64,000 nt of DNA from Acidobacteriota bacterium (GTDB lineage: Bacteria > Acidobacteriota > Blastocatellia > Pyrinomonadales > Pyrinomonadaceae). Below are positions 46,134 through 55,202 of this stretch, piece by piece. Location: the NCBI GenBank assembly GCA_025463135.1, contig JAOAPY010000032.1, positions 62,001-126,000 on the forward strand. The letters run 5' to 3'. The number at the start of each line of letters is the position of its first letter. The stretch's first letter is position 1. The notes beneath the pieces were generated by a model. That model worked only from the letters and a program-made list of their open reading frames with translations. It was not told where the DNA came from and made no database searches. A program made the position numbers and the translations under genes.

Positions 46134-46203
46134 GAGAACAAACAGATAACATGGAGATCAAAGACAGCAAATGCATAAGATTTCAGAAGTGGATAGGAAG
46201 GTT

Positions 46204-47229
46204 ATGATCGAGAGTGAGAAACCGCGCGGCAGTGTGATGTTATCGCTCGCCATAATCGCACCGCTGCTATTCATTGCCTGTCCGAAGAGCGCTGGTCCAG
46301 AGGGTCCGCGCGGAGGGCTGAACACAGGCCCGCAGCCCGCGGCGACCCTTGCTCCCATTCCGGGCGCGGTGGCCTTTAACGGCGAACGCGCGATGGAGCA
46401 TGTAAAGAAGCAAGTGGAGTTTGGACCACGCCCTCCAGGCTCGCCGGAACTCGCCAAAACGCGCGCTTACATCATCGAACAACTGAGGTCGTACGGATTG
46501 AAAGTGGTGACCGACGAGTTTCGCGCTTCGACGCCAATGGGCGAGAAGGCCATGGTTAACATAACTGCGGAGCTTCCCGGCGAATCGAAAGACGTAGTCA
46601 TGCTTACGAGCCACTATGATTCGAAATACTTCAAGAACATGCGTTTCGTCGGGGCCAACGATCCCGGATCATCCGTCGGTACGCTACTTGAGTTGGCCCG
46701 CGTGTTGGCGGCGACCAATCCCAAACCCAAAGTAACTTACTGGTTTGCCTTTTTTGATGGTGAAGAAGCGTTTTGTAATGGCTGGGAAGAATGCGGCAAA
46801 GCCGGTGCTCCGGATAATACCTATGGCAGCCGGCACTATGTGGCGCAGTTGCAGGCGACGAAAGAGTTAAGTCGCGTTCGAGCGCTGATTCTGCTCGACC
46901 TTATGGGCTATAAAAATCTGGAACTCGGTCGCGACACGATGAGCACCAAACCTTTGCAGAATATTGTTTGGCAGACAGGCCAGGAGTTGGGGTACGCCAA
47001 GGTTTTTGTTAACCGCGACGAAGGGGTGGGGGGTGATGATCACGAACCATTCCTCCAGGCGGGGATCGATTCTCTGGATTTGATTCAGTTGAGCAACTAT
47101 GAGTACTGGCATACCGCCCAAGACACGATTGATAAGATTTCCGCGAGCAGCATGAAAATTGTTGGCGATGTCGTGCTGGCCAGTTTGCCAAAGATTGAAG
47201 AGTACCTCGCCAGCCATCCGAGGTCGTAG
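46204..47229 (+). CDS. M28-family zinc peptidase or glutaminyl-cyclase-like lipoprotein
   Basis: About 341 residues from ATG 46204 (AGGA five bases upstream); ATG 46171 would add 11. The lipoprotein-type signal ends in LLFIAC. Metal-site motifs of the M28/glutaminyl-cyclase fold: TSHYDSKYF (His, Asp), GANDPGSSVGTLLELAR (Asp), FFDGEEAF (Glu-Glu), DLMGYKNL and the late His in YEYWHTAQDTIDKIS. The SRHYVAQL region and overall length resemble bacterial glutaminyl cyclases as much as aminopeptidases. Acts outside the cytoplasm. Confidence 0.88.
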   Translation: MIESEKPRGSVMLSLAIIAPLLFIACPKSAGPEGPRGGLNTGPQPAATLAPIPGAVAFNGERAMEHVKKQVEFGPRPPGSPELAKTRAYIIEQLRSYGLKVVTDEFRASTPMGEKAMVNITAELPGESKDVVMLTSHYDSKYFKNMRFVGANDPGSSVGTLLELARVLAATNPKPKVTYWFAFFDGEEAFCNGWEECGKAGAPDNTYGSRHYVAQLQATKELSRVRALILLDLMGYKNLELGRDTMSTKPLQNIVWQTGQELGYAKVFVNRDEGVGGDDHEPFLQAGIDSLDLIQLSNYEYWHTAQDTIDKISASSMKIVGDVVLASLPKIEEYLASHPRS

Positions 47230-47249
47230 CTCATACGGGTAGTTCAGGA

Positions 47250-47353
47250 AGCACACTTGTGTGCCGGTTTGGATGGAACACCCAGCGGCGGACAAGTCCC
47301 CCTTCTAAACGTGGAACACTTTTGGACCGCAGGGCGCACAAGTGCCCTTTCTA
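47250..47353. repeat. cluster of ACTTGT-type palindromes
   Basis: Three small hairpins: GCACACTTGTGTGC, GCGGACAAGTCCCCC and GGGCGCACAAGTGCCC, the last two each followed by TTCTAA. Related units occur at 62902-62970, so this is a dispersed repeat family. The gap 47230-47390 contains nothing else that I recognise. Confidence 0.6.
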
Positions 47354-47390
47354 AGCGAAAAGGCCTGGGCTCTGTTCTCCAGCTGAGACG

Positions 47391-48440
47391 ATGAAACGAG
47401 TAGCAGTTATTCCTGGTGATGGCATTGGTCCGGAAGTGATTCGGGAAGCCATAGCTGTGCTTGAACGCGTGCGAACGACGCATGACGTTAAGCTGCAATT
47501 GACGGAATTTGATTGGGGCGCTGATAAGTATTTACGCGAAGGGGTGTCACTGCCAGAGGGTGCGCTGGAAATGCTTTCCCAGAATTTCGACGCGATTCTG
47601 GCGGGCGCATTTGGCGATCCACGCATTCCTTCGAACAAGGTGGCCGAAGACGTACTGCTGGGAATGCGGCGGGGACTCGACTTGTATATCAATCTGCGTC
47701 CGGTGCGCTTGCTCGACGCGCGTCTTTCGCCTTTGCGCGATCGCATGGTTGACGAAATCGATTTTGTTGTCTTTCGCGAAAATACGGAAGGCGCGTACTG
47801 TGGCGCCGGTGGTTTTTTGAAGAAAGGATCCAGCGACGAAATTGCCATACAGGAAGAACTGAATACGCGACCAGGCGTGGAGCGGATCATCGTCGCTGCT
47901 TTCGAGTACGCCAGGGCCAACGGTCGCAAACGTGTGACGATGGCCGACAAATCAAATGTGCAGCGGTTTGGAGGAGACTTGTGGCAGCGTGTGTTCAAGG
48001 AAGTCGGCGCGCGCTATGCAGAAGTGGAGACCAATCACCAGTATGTCGACGCGATGACGATGTTTATGGTGCTGGACCCGGGCCAGTATGACGTTATCGT
48101 CACTAACAATCTGTTCGGCGATATTCTTACGGATCTGGGCGCGGCCATCGTTGGCGGCCTGGGATTGGCGGCCTCAGGCAACATTCATCCCGGGCGCGTG
48201 TCGTTGTTCGAACCCGTTCACGGCAGTGCGCCTCCGCTGGCGGGGAAGGGAATCGCGAATCCAATCGGCGCCATCTTGACCGTCTCGATGATGCTTGAGT
48301 ATTTGGGCTACAGGGAAGCAGGCGTAACAGTCGAAAGCGCCGTTCGTCAGAGCGTGTTGCACCAGGAAACGACGCACGATTTGGGCGGCACGCTGTCGAC
48401 GAGCGAGGCCGGTAAGGCGATCTGTAATCGCATCGGCTAA
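47391..48440 (+). CDS. isocitrate/isopropylmalate dehydrogenase family protein
   Basis: 349 residues, beta-decarboxylating dehydrogenase fold. N-terminal VIPGDGIGPEVIREA, substrate-binding segment LYINLRPVRLL, VVFRENTEGAYCG, metal aspartates in TNNLFGDILTDLGAAIVGGLG and cofactor loop FEPVHGSAPPLAGKGIANP. The FRENTEG form and a short chain point to isopropylmalate, tartrate or homoisocitrate-type enzymes rather than bacterial NADP isocitrate dehydrogenase. No leuACD neighbours are present, so a role in leucine synthesis is not established. Confidence 0.88.
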   Translation: MKRVAVIPGDGIGPEVIREAIAVLERVRTTHDVKLQLTEFDWGADKYLREGVSLPEGALEMLSQNFDAILAGAFGDPRIPSNKVAEDVLLGMRRGLDLYINLRPVRLLDARLSPLRDRMVDEIDFVVFRENTEGAYCGAGGFLKKGSSDEIAIQEELNTRPGVERIIVAAFEYARANGRKRVTMADKSNVQRFGGDLWQRVFKEVGARYAEVETNHQYVDAMTMFMVLDPGQYDVIVTNNLFGDILTDLGAAIVGGLGLAASGNIHPGRVSLFEPVHGSAPPLAGKGIANPIGAILTVSMMLEYLGYREAGVTVESAVRQSVLHQETTHDLGGTLSTSEAGKAICNRIG

Positions 48441-48449
48441 GCCTTGCGC

Positions 48450-48554
48450 CCTGGGACCGCACGCTTCCAGCGTGCCGTTACTTAGGATGTAACCGGTATT
48501 TAATAAGATCGTTTTAGCTAAACGCCGGGCACGCTGGAAGCGTGCGGTCCCAGG
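48450..48554. repeat. 27-bp perfect inverted repeat
   Basis: CCTGGGACCGCACGCTTCCA (first 20 bases of the 27-bp arm 48450-48476) is mirrored without mismatch at 48528-48554, with a 51-bp AT-richer centre. Each arm also contains the smaller palindrome GCACGCTTCCAGCGTGC. It fills the gap before cinA and could act as a strong hairpin or be a small mobile repeat. Confidence 0.85.
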
Positions 48555-48563
48555 ACATCAGAC

Positions 48564-49823
48564 ATGCCTCCAACTTTCCCCCAACAGCCTTTGACCGCCG
48601 AAATAATTGCCATCGGCTCAGAATTGCTGGCGCCGGATCGCTCGGACACCAACAGCCTCTGGCTTACCGAAAAACTCAACGGCATCGGGATCGAGGTTAA
48701 GTTAAAAACAATTGTTGGCGACGACGACGCGCGCCTGGAGGAGGCAATCAGGGATGCCGTGCGTCGTTCTCGTGTGGTGATTACGACGGGAGGCCTTGGT
48801 CCTACTGAAGACGACATCACACGCAAAGTTGCCGCTCGCGCGTTAGGTCGCAGATTGTTGCTGGATGAAAAGGTGCTTGATTGGATCAAGGCCAGGTTTG
48901 AAAGCTTTGGCCGCAAGATGCCGGAAAGAAATTCGCGGCAGGCGATGGTCATCGACGGTTCCGAAGTTCTGGATAATCCGAACGGCACTGCGCCGGGTCT
49001 TTTTATCGAGCATGAAAACACCGCGATTGCGCTACTGCCTGGACCACCGCGTGAAATGCGTCCTATGTTCGAGAGTTTTGTGCAGCCGCGGCTGGCAGAA
49101 AAATCCGGTAGCCTGCGCGTAGTACGACGCGTGTTGCGAGTGGCGGGAATGGGAGAGTCGGCCCTGGACGAGTTGATCGCACCCGTCTATCTACAGTACG
49201 AAAACCCGCAGACCAGCATCCTTTTCAATCAGACAGAGGTCGAGATTCAGTTGACTGCGAACAGCAGAACTGACGCCGAAGCTGAAGCGCTGCTCGATCG
49301 TGTTTCTGAACAGCTCGAAGAACGGCTGGGGAAAGCTATCTTCTCGTTCGCCGGCGAGACGATGGAAGAAGTCGTGGGATTGAAACTGGCAGTGGGACGC
49401 TACTCATTGGCGGTCGCCGAAAGTTGCACCGGTGGGTTGATTGCTCAGCGATTGACAGCCTTGCCAGGTGCTTCGAAATATTTCATCGAAGGCGTCGTGT
49501 CTTATTCGAACGAGTCGAAGACCAGAACGCTGGGCGTAGAGCCGATTCTCCTGCTTGAGCATGGCGCCGTCAGCGCACCCGTCGCGGAAGCAATGGCCGA
49601 AGGCGTGCGCACGCGTGCGGGCACTGACTTTGGTCTTTCGATCACGGGGATCGCGGGTCCGGATGGCGGCAGTGAAGAGAAGCCGGTGGGACTTGTCTAC
49701 ATAGCATTGGCCGACGATGCGCATACGGAACATCGCAAATTGAACCTTCCTGGTGATCGGAACTTGATTCGTTGGCGGGCATCGCAAGCGGCGCTCGACC
49801 TGCTGCGACATCGGTTGATCTAG
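48564..49823 (+). CDS. cinA: CinA-family protein
   Basis: 419 residues, the full-length two-domain form. The N-terminal MoCF-like domain (AEIIAIGSELLAPDRSDTNSLWL, VITTGGLGPTEDDITRK, LPGPPREM) has been tied to ADP-ribose/NMN salvage; the C-terminal domain (AESCTGGLIAQRLTALPGASKYFIEGVVSYSNESK, ITGIAGPDGG) is the nicotinamide-nucleotide amidase of PncC type. Together they recycle pyridine nucleotides; the competence role is species-specific. First of a plus-strand housekeeping set. Confidence 0.95.
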   Translation: MPPTFPQQPLTAEIIAIGSELLAPDRSDTNSLWLTEKLNGIGIEVKLKTIVGDDDARLEEAIRDAVRRSRVVITTGGLGPTEDDITRKVAARALGRRLLLDEKVLDWIKARFESFGRKMPERNSRQAMVIDGSEVLDNPNGTAPGLFIEHENTAIALLPGPPREMRPMFESFVQPRLAEKSGSLRVVRRVLRVAGMGESALDELIAPVYLQYENPQTSILFNQTEVEIQLTANSRTDAEAEALLDRVSEQLEERLGKAIFSFAGETMEEVVGLKLAVGRYSLAVAESCTGGLIAQRLTALPGASKYFIEGVVSYSNESKTRTLGVEPILLLEHGAVSAPVAEAMAEGVRTRAGTDFGLSITGIAGPDGGSEEKPVGLVYIALADDAHTEHRKLNLPGDRNLIRWRASQAALDLLRHRLI

Positions 49824-49911
49824 GTATCAGCCTTCGCGATGAGAGGCAAAAGTTCTGGATGCTCAATCGATTCGACGGCGAGGTCCACGTCAAGGTCAGG
49901 CCAATAGTCAA

Positions 49912-50523
49912 ATGGGAATCGTCGTCATAGTCGCGGCCTATCTCCTCGGGTCGATCCCGTTCGGCTATCTGATCGTTCGTCTGACCGCCGGCGCTGATGT
50001 GCGCGATACTGGTTCGGGCGGCACAGGTGCTACCAACGTTTCAAGACGTGCAGGAAGAGTCGCTGGAATTCTGACTCTGTTACTGGATGCTGCAAAGGGA
50101 GCCGCGGCGGTAGTGTTGGCGAGTTGGCTCTTGCATACGGATTATGCGATCAGTGGTCCATTGGCCTGTGCTTCGGTTGCGGTGATCGCAGGGCATTGCT
50201 TTCCAATCTGGCTGGGGTTTCGCGGAGGCAAAGGAGTCGCAACCGGTGTCGGAGTATTCTTGATGCTGGCGCCGTGGGCGCTGTTGGGAGCGGGAATTAT
50301 TTTTCTTCTGGTGGTTTGGTCGACCCGGTACGTCTCGCTCGGATCGATCATAGCCACGGCTGCATTTCCGTTGCTGGTGGCGTTGCTGCACTTTTTTGTA
50401 AAGCCGGTGCCGGGTTTCCGATATACGCTGTTGGCTTCGTTAGCCGGTGGCACGCTCATCATATTTATGCATCGCGGGAATATTGAGCGGCTGCTAAACG
50501 GAACCGAAAATAAGCTCAAGTAA
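49912..50523 (+). CDS. plsY: glycerol-3-phosphate acyltransferase PlsY
   Basis: 203 residues, five transmembrane segments. The three PlsY loop motifs are present: GSIPFGYLIVR, the phosphate loop GSGGTGATNVSRRAGR, and GHCFPIWLGFRGGKGVATGVG. The enzyme moves acyl groups from acyl-phosphate to glycerol-3-phosphate, the first step of phospholipid synthesis. It precedes gpsA, which makes its glycerol-3-phosphate substrate, a common pairing. Confidence 0.96.
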   Translation: MGIVVIVAAYLLGSIPFGYLIVRLTAGADVRDTGSGGTGATNVSRRAGRVAGILTLLLDAAKGAAAVVLASWLLHTDYAISGPLACASVAVIAGHCFPIWLGFRGGKGVATGVGVFLMLAPWALLGAGIIFLLVVWSTRYVSLGSIIATAAFPLLVALLHFFVKPVPGFRYTLLASLAGGTLIIFMHRGNIERLLNGTENKLK

Positions 50524-50575
50524 GTATGAGTGCAATTAATATCGTCAGGCACATTTCCCACGGAGGGCCATCGTT

Positions 50576-50688
50576 ACAGAACCGGGAGCGATAAGCGACC
50601 GGATCCTTCAATCACCCTGATTTCTACGGTTCTTCACAACACGCATGCTTGAGTGAAGGATCCCGTCGCTTACCGCTCCGGGTTCTGT
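50576..50688. repeat. long imperfect inverted repeat between plsY and gpsA
   Basis: The left arm (50576-50612, ACAGAACCGGGAGCGATAAG...) and right arm (about 50652-50688, ...CTTACCGCTCCGGGTTCTGT) pair over about 37 bases with a few mismatches, around a 39-bp centre. The arms contain GGATCC. It probably forms a strong RNA hairpin between two co-oriented genes. Confidence 0.8.
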
Positions 50689-50713
50689 ATTTTGTCCATC
50701 GCGAATTGCCGAA

Positions 50714-51733
50714 ATGAAACGAATCGCAGTTATAGGTGCGGGGAACTGGGGCACGGCTCTGGCGGTGATCGCTGGGCGCAAAGGTCACAAGGTGCTCTTG
50801 TGGTCACGTAACGAAGGCATAGTGACCTCGATTAATGCCTCGCGTTCAAATGCGATCTATCTTCCCAACTGCGTGATACCCGACAGCGTGGTCGCGACAA
50901 CTGAGTTCGAATCAGCACTCGACGGCGCCGAACTGGTCATTCTTGCAGCTCCTTCACATGTGACGCGCAAATTGTTAAGTGACATGCTGCCGAATCTTAG
51001 CAGTCAGATGATCTTTGTCAGCGCCACCAAAGGAATTGAGATAGAAACGGGAAAGCGCATTTCGGAAATCGTCAACGACGTGATCGGATCTGAATTTCCA
51101 CCGCGATTTGTTTCACTGTCTGGCCCTTCCTTCGCCAATGAAGTAGTCGCTGGTCACCCGACCGCTATCGTGGCTGCGAGTGAGGGCACGGTGGAGAGGC
51201 AGTTGGTGCAAGCAGAGCTCAGTTTCGAGAACCTGCGCGTTTATGCGAACGATGACGTGGTGGGGACCGAACTGGGAGGCTCTGTCAAGAATGTGATGGC
51301 GATTGCGGCGGGTATGGTCGCGGGCCTCGGCTTTGGAACCAACAGCGTTGCCGCGCTGATCACTCGGGGCCTGGCGGAAATGTCTCGGCTCGCTTTGCGC
51401 GAAGGAGGCAAAATCCAGACGATGATGGGTCTTGCCGGTCTTGGCGATTTGGTGCTGACCTGTACTGGCCGCCTTTCCCGCAACCGTCATGTCGGTTACG
51501 AGTTGGGCCGCGGTCACATACTCGCGGAGATTACCAAAGACATGAAAGGCATCGCTGAGGGAGTGAAGACGACGACGGCCGTCAATCGCCTGGCCGCCAA
51601 ATTGGGAGTGGAGATGCCTATTACCACCCAGGTCGAGGCGGTGCTTTCCGAGAAAAAGAGCGCTGCCGAGGCCACCGCGCAGTTGATGTCGCGGCCATTA
51701 CGCGACGAGTTCGCCGGCACTCCTCCGAATTGA
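50714..51733 (+). CDS. gpsA: NAD(P)-dependent glycerol-3-phosphate dehydrogenase
   Basis: 339 residues. N-terminal Rossmann domain with GAGNWGTALA; VSATKGIE and SLSGPSFANEVVAGHPTAIVAAS; C-terminal helical domain with GGSVKNVMAIAAGMVAGLGFGTNSVAALITRGLAEMSRL (catalytic Lys) and GLAGLGDLVLTCTGRLSRNR. Reduces dihydroxyacetone phosphate to sn-glycerol-3-phosphate for phospholipid synthesis, feeding PlsY. Length and motifs are standard. Confidence 0.97.
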   Translation: MKRIAVIGAGNWGTALAVIAGRKGHKVLLWSRNEGIVTSINASRSNAIYLPNCVIPDSVVATTEFESALDGAELVILAAPSHVTRKLLSDMLPNLSSQMIFVSATKGIEIETGKRISEIVNDVIGSEFPPRFVSLSGPSFANEVVAGHPTAIVAASEGTVERQLVQAELSFENLRVYANDDVVGTELGGSVKNVMAIAAGMVAGLGFGTNSVAALITRGLAEMSRLALREGGKIQTMMGLAGLGDLVLTCTGRLSRNRHVGYELGRGHILAEITKDMKGIAEGVKTTTAVNRLAAKLGVEMPITTQVEAVLSEKKSAAEATAQLMSRPLRDEFAGTPPN

Positions 51734-51804
51734 ATTTGCCTGGACTGACTTGACACGTCCTCGCGCTTCGGGCTCACTAAGCATTCAGAATTTCGGACTC
51801 AATC

Positions 51805-52281
51805 ATGAATGCTGCAAACGATGAGAAAGTGCTCGCCTCTAATCGGGCTGCCTTTCACGAATACCATATCGCCGACAAGTACGAAGCCGGAATTGCCTTG
51901 ACGGGGACGGAGGTTAAAAGCGTGATGGCCGGACGAATTCAACTAAAGGAATCGTATGTGGCCGTGCGCGACGGCGAGGCGTGGTTGTTTAATGCTCATA
52001 TTTCGCCGTATTCTCATGGTAATCGTGAAAACCCGGAGCCTATCAGAACTCGCAAGCTGTTGCTGCACCGTCGCGAGATAGACAAGTTGGAAGAGGCTGC
52101 GGCCAGGGACGGGATGACACTGGTGGCCACGCGCGTGTATATGAAGAACCGTCATATTAAGCTCGAGGTTGGGGTTGCAAAAGGTAAGAAGTTGTATGAC
52201 AAACGGGAAACCGAAATGCGACGTACTGTAGATCGCGAAGCAAGGGCGCTTCTTAAAGAGCGAACACGGGAGAGATCATAA
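51805..52281 (+). CDS. smpB: SsrA-binding protein SmpB
   Basis: 158 residues. SmpB OB-fold with NRAAFHEYHIADKYEAGIALTGTEVKSVMAGRIQLKESYV, HISPYSHGNRENPEP and the basic tail KGKKLYDKRETEMRRTVDREARALLKE that reaches the decoding centre. Works with tmRNA to rescue stalled ribosomes. The ssrA RNA gene is not in the flanking sequence that I can read. 26 bp upstream of pepA. Confidence 0.97.
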   Translation: MNAANDEKVLASNRAAFHEYHIADKYEAGIALTGTEVKSVMAGRIQLKESYVAVRDGEAWLFNAHISPYSHGNRENPEPIRTRKLLLHRREIDKLEEAAARDGMTLVATRVYMKNRHIKLEVGVAKGKKLYDKRETEMRRTVDREARALLKERTRERS

Positions 52282-52307
52282 TCGGAAGGACAGGAGCTGA
52301 ATATCCA

Positions 52308-53822
52308 ATGCAGATTGAAGGAAGTACCGGACACTATCGCGACCTTGAGGTTCAGGCCCTGGCCATAGCCATTTTTAAGGACGAAAAGGCTGACGAAGGC
52401 TTTCTCAAGGAGTTGGATGAATTAACCGGCGGCGTCGTCAAATCAGTACTTGACGCCGAAGAATTGAGCGGTAAGGAAGGCGAGACCGCTTACTTCCATC
52501 TGCTTGGAGAAAATGGACCCAAAGCGACTCGGTTGTTGTTGATTGGCGTCGGGAACAGGGAAGAATATCGGCCCGCGCAGATCACGCAGATGGCGGGGAC
52601 CGCAGTCAGATCCTTGCGCGCCAAAGGAATCAAGTCGGTAGCGATCGTACCTCGCGCGGATGGTGATACTGAAAGTATCGCGTCGATGGCTGTTGAGGGC
52701 GCCATAATGGGCCTGTTTGATCTCGACAAATACCGCACTGTTGACAAGGAAAAGCGGAAAATTGAAAAACTTGTCATAGCCCTGGCGGGTGCGGACGAGG
52801 CAGCCATCAGTCGCGGGACCGAACGTGGTCGAGTGATTGGTGAGGCGGTCAACTTTACTCGAGATCTGGCCAATGAACCCGGTGCCTGGCTGACCCCTAC
52901 CGACATGGCCGAACGAGCGCGCGATATCGCCAACAAATTTGGTCTGAATATTGACGTGCTTGACGAGGCTCGTATGGAGCAGGAAGGGATGGGGTCCCTG
53001 CTAAGCGTCAGCCACGGTTCCGACCAACCCGCAAAGTTGATCATTCTGAAATACACGCCGGCGGAAGCCACCGGAGCTGTTGATGGAGAATTGCTCGCCT
53101 TTGTGGGCAAGGGCATCACCTTCGACACCGGAGGCATTTCACTCAAGCCCGGTGAGAACATGGAATTGATGAAGTACGACATGACCGGCGGCGCCACTGT
53201 GTTGGGAGTTATGCAAGCCATTGCGCAGATTAAGCCGGCTATTTCGGTTTTGGGCGTGGCTGCGTGTGCCGAAAACATGCCGTCCGGCAAAGCGACAAAA
53301 CCTGGCGACGTTGTCCGCGCGATGACCGGCAAGACAATCGAGGTCATCAACACCGATGCGGAAGGCAGACTTATACTGGCGGACGCAATCGCCTATGCAA
53401 AGAAGTTGGGAGCGACGCGAGTCGTTGATCTGGCGACTTTGACCGGAGCGGTGAGCATCGCACTGGGCGACGTGCATGCCGCAATTCTCGGCAACGATCA
53501 GGCCATGGTCGACGAAGTCGTAGCGGCCGGAAAGGAAGTGGGCGAAAAGTTTTGGCAATTGCCGTTGGATGCTGAGTATTCAAAACAAATCAAATCCGAC
53601 ATCGCCGATATCAAAAATGTTGGAGGTCGGAAGGCCGGTACGATAACAGCTGCGGCCTTCTTGAAAGAATTTGCGGAAGGGTTAGCCTGGGCACACCTGG
53701 ACATAGCCGGTACAGCGTGGGCCGATGATGTGAAACCTCATCGTTCCAAAGGACCCACTGGCATCGCGGTCCGCACGCTTATCAACCTGGTCGAGCGCGC
53801 ATCTCGAGCACGCTTGGAATGA
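52308..53822 (+). CDS. pepA: leucyl aminopeptidase (M17)
   Basis: 504 residues. N-terminal macro-like domain, then the M17 catalytic domain with GKGITFDTGGISLKPGENME (Lys and Asp metal ligands), MKYDMTGGA, and the family signature NTDAEGRLILADAIAYA (Asp, Glu). Removes N-terminal residues from peptides in the cytoplasm; some homologues also bind DNA, which cannot be judged here. AGGAG lies 12 bases before the ATG. A terminator hairpin follows at 53869. Confidence 0.96.
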   Translation: MQIEGSTGHYRDLEVQALAIAIFKDEKADEGFLKELDELTGGVVKSVLDAEELSGKEGETAYFHLLGENGPKATRLLLIGVGNREEYRPAQITQMAGTAVRSLRAKGIKSVAIVPRADGDTESIASMAVEGAIMGLFDLDKYRTVDKEKRKIEKLVIALAGADEAAISRGTERGRVIGEAVNFTRDLANEPGAWLTPTDMAERARDIANKFGLNIDVLDEARMEQEGMGSLLSVSHGSDQPAKLIILKYTPAEATGAVDGELLAFVGKGITFDTGGISLKPGENMELMKYDMTGGATVLGVMQAIAQIKPAISVLGVAACAENMPSGKATKPGDVVRAMTGKTIEVINTDAEGRLILADAIAYAKKLGATRVVDLATLTGAVSIALGDVHAAILGNDQAMVDEVVAAGKEVGEKFWQLPLDAEYSKQIKSDIADIKNVGGRKAGTITAAAFLKEFAEGLAWAHLDIAGTAWADDVKPHRSKGPTGIAVRTLINLVERASRARLE

Positions 53823-53868
53823 CACTCAGAATCGCCGTCGCAAAGGTGATGACCAGCCAGGATTTCTG

Positions 53869-53897
53869 AAAAGGGCGGCCAGTGGGTCCGCCCTTTT
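53869..53897 (+). terminator. intrinsic terminator after pepA
   Basis: AAAAGGGCGG (53869) and CCGCCCTTTT (53888-53897) form a perfect 10-bp stem with the U-run built into its 3' side, 46 bp past the pepA stop. Confidence 0.8.
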
Positions 53898-54322
53898 GAC
53901 TTCGTCCATTGGTTCGTTAAGTGTGAATTATTGTTGACAGTAAGTGTGTGCCTTTGTGAACACACGGCGTGCGCCTCGCAAGGACCATTGATTAGTTTGT
54001 TGGGATTATTTCGTTTGACTCTTCGGCACAAGAATTGATAGATGACGACTTAACCAACCAGAGGGCTACGACCGCCAAACGGAATATGTCCTCGCCCCCC
54101 TCGATGGCCGCTCGAGGAGTTAAAGGGTCGACCCTCTGGTCCCTCATCTTAATCCGGCAATAAACTCATTTATCCATTCTCAGTCCCTGCCGACCTGCTG
54201 AGCCACTAACAGTCCCAACTAACCGATAGCACCGAAAGTTCAAATCGTCTATAATTTGCGCACCTGTTTCCCCGGGCGGGGTTGGGTGGTTGTCTTCCGC
54301 ACCCCATGGAGACGCAACACCG
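53898..54322 (+). promoter_or_regulatory. intergenic with likely promoter of the DnaJ-domain gene
   Basis: No gene is visible. A consensus TATAAT lies at 54250-54255, about 70 bp before the DnaJ-domain start, without a recognisable -35 box. A TTGACA at about 53933 has no -10 at normal spacing. The middle (54061-54160) has GC-rich hairpin-forming sequence (CCTCGATGGCCGCTCGAGG). Confidence 0.4.
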
Positions 54323-55165
54323 GTGATCGATTATTACAAACTACTGGGAGTGAAACGCTCGTCGTCAAGCGCCGAGATTAAGTCTGCTTATCGCAAGCTC
54401 GCCAGATTGCGTCACCCTGACGTCAACGAAGGATCGGCCAAAGCCGCTCGAGAGTTCGCCCAGCTGTCGAAGGCCTATCACGTTCTCATCGACCCACAAG
54501 AGCGTGCCTTTTACGACCAACGCCTCACGGCGCAGACGAACCGTAGCTACTCGATCCTCAGTTCCGATAATCCACATGCTCAGCGCGCGCGGAATCTGGC
54601 GGTTCAGGCGCGGTGGGACCGAGTGGTGGACGAGGTCCTGGAAAGAGATCGGCGCGAAAATACCGAACGTCAGCGCGCCGTATTCACAACGGTTTCGCTT
54701 TTTCTTTCCACCTTTTTTGTGGCGATGATTAAACCGCATCTATGGGAATTCTTTGATTATGCGGGACGGGCCATCGTGATCACGCTTTTCGTTATCGGCA
54801 TGTGGCATTTAGCTATTCGGCTGCGCGAGTACTTTGAACACTACACGTATGCGCCAAAGCCGATTCAGGCGTCAATCATGCGCGACGATGAAAAGCCGGA
54901 ACAGCCTTTCACTCGTTCATTCGCTTACATGTTCCTGATACTCGGTTACGCGGTGAGCATCGGACTGGGATTGTTCATTGGTTGGCATACTCAGGATTAT
55001 TTTTCTCCGGTGAATATGCTGGTTCGTTATCAGGTCGCCGCAGTTCCCTCGCATGTATTGATGTACTCGCCGATGGTCCTGCTGATACCGGATCTAATCC
55101 TGTACCCACCGATAGCGGTCCTGATAGTCGATTCAATGCATGCCCTGGCGTCGCGAATGGATTAG
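54323..55165 (+). CDS. DnaJ-domain integral membrane protein
   Basis: About 280 residues from GTG 54323; a TTG at 54290 would add 11 residues. The J domain (1-70: DYYKLLGVKRSSSSAEIKSAYRKLARLRHPDVNEGS) keeps the HPD motif that stimulates Hsp70 ATPase. After a basic linker, about four hydrophobic segments (VFTTVSLFLSTFFVAMI, AIVITLFVIGMWHLAI, YMFLILGYAVSIGLGLFIG, and the C-terminal PMVLLIPDLILYPPIAVLI) anchor it. It would recruit DnaK to the membrane face; clients unknown. Confidence 0.82.
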   Translation: MIDYYKLLGVKRSSSSAEIKSAYRKLARLRHPDVNEGSAKAAREFAQLSKAYHVLIDPQERAFYDQRLTAQTNRSYSILSSDNPHAQRARNLAVQARWDRVVDEVLERDRRENTERQRAVFTTVSLFLSTFFVAMIKPHLWEFFDYAGRAIVITLFVIGMWHLAIRLREYFEHYTYAPKPIQASIMRDDEKPEQPFTRSFAYMFLILGYAVSIGLGLFIGWHTQDYFSPVNMLVRYQVAAVPSHVLMYSPMVLLIPDLILYPPIAVLIVDSMHALASRMD

Positions 55166-55202
55166 GTCACTCAATCAAAGCATCTCTGCAGCCTATCAAC
55201 CT

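Noticed and set aside
53898-54290. tmRNA (ssrA) gene near smpB
   Set aside because: No matching 5' and 3' tRNA-like halves and no tag-peptide frame could be found in the gap.
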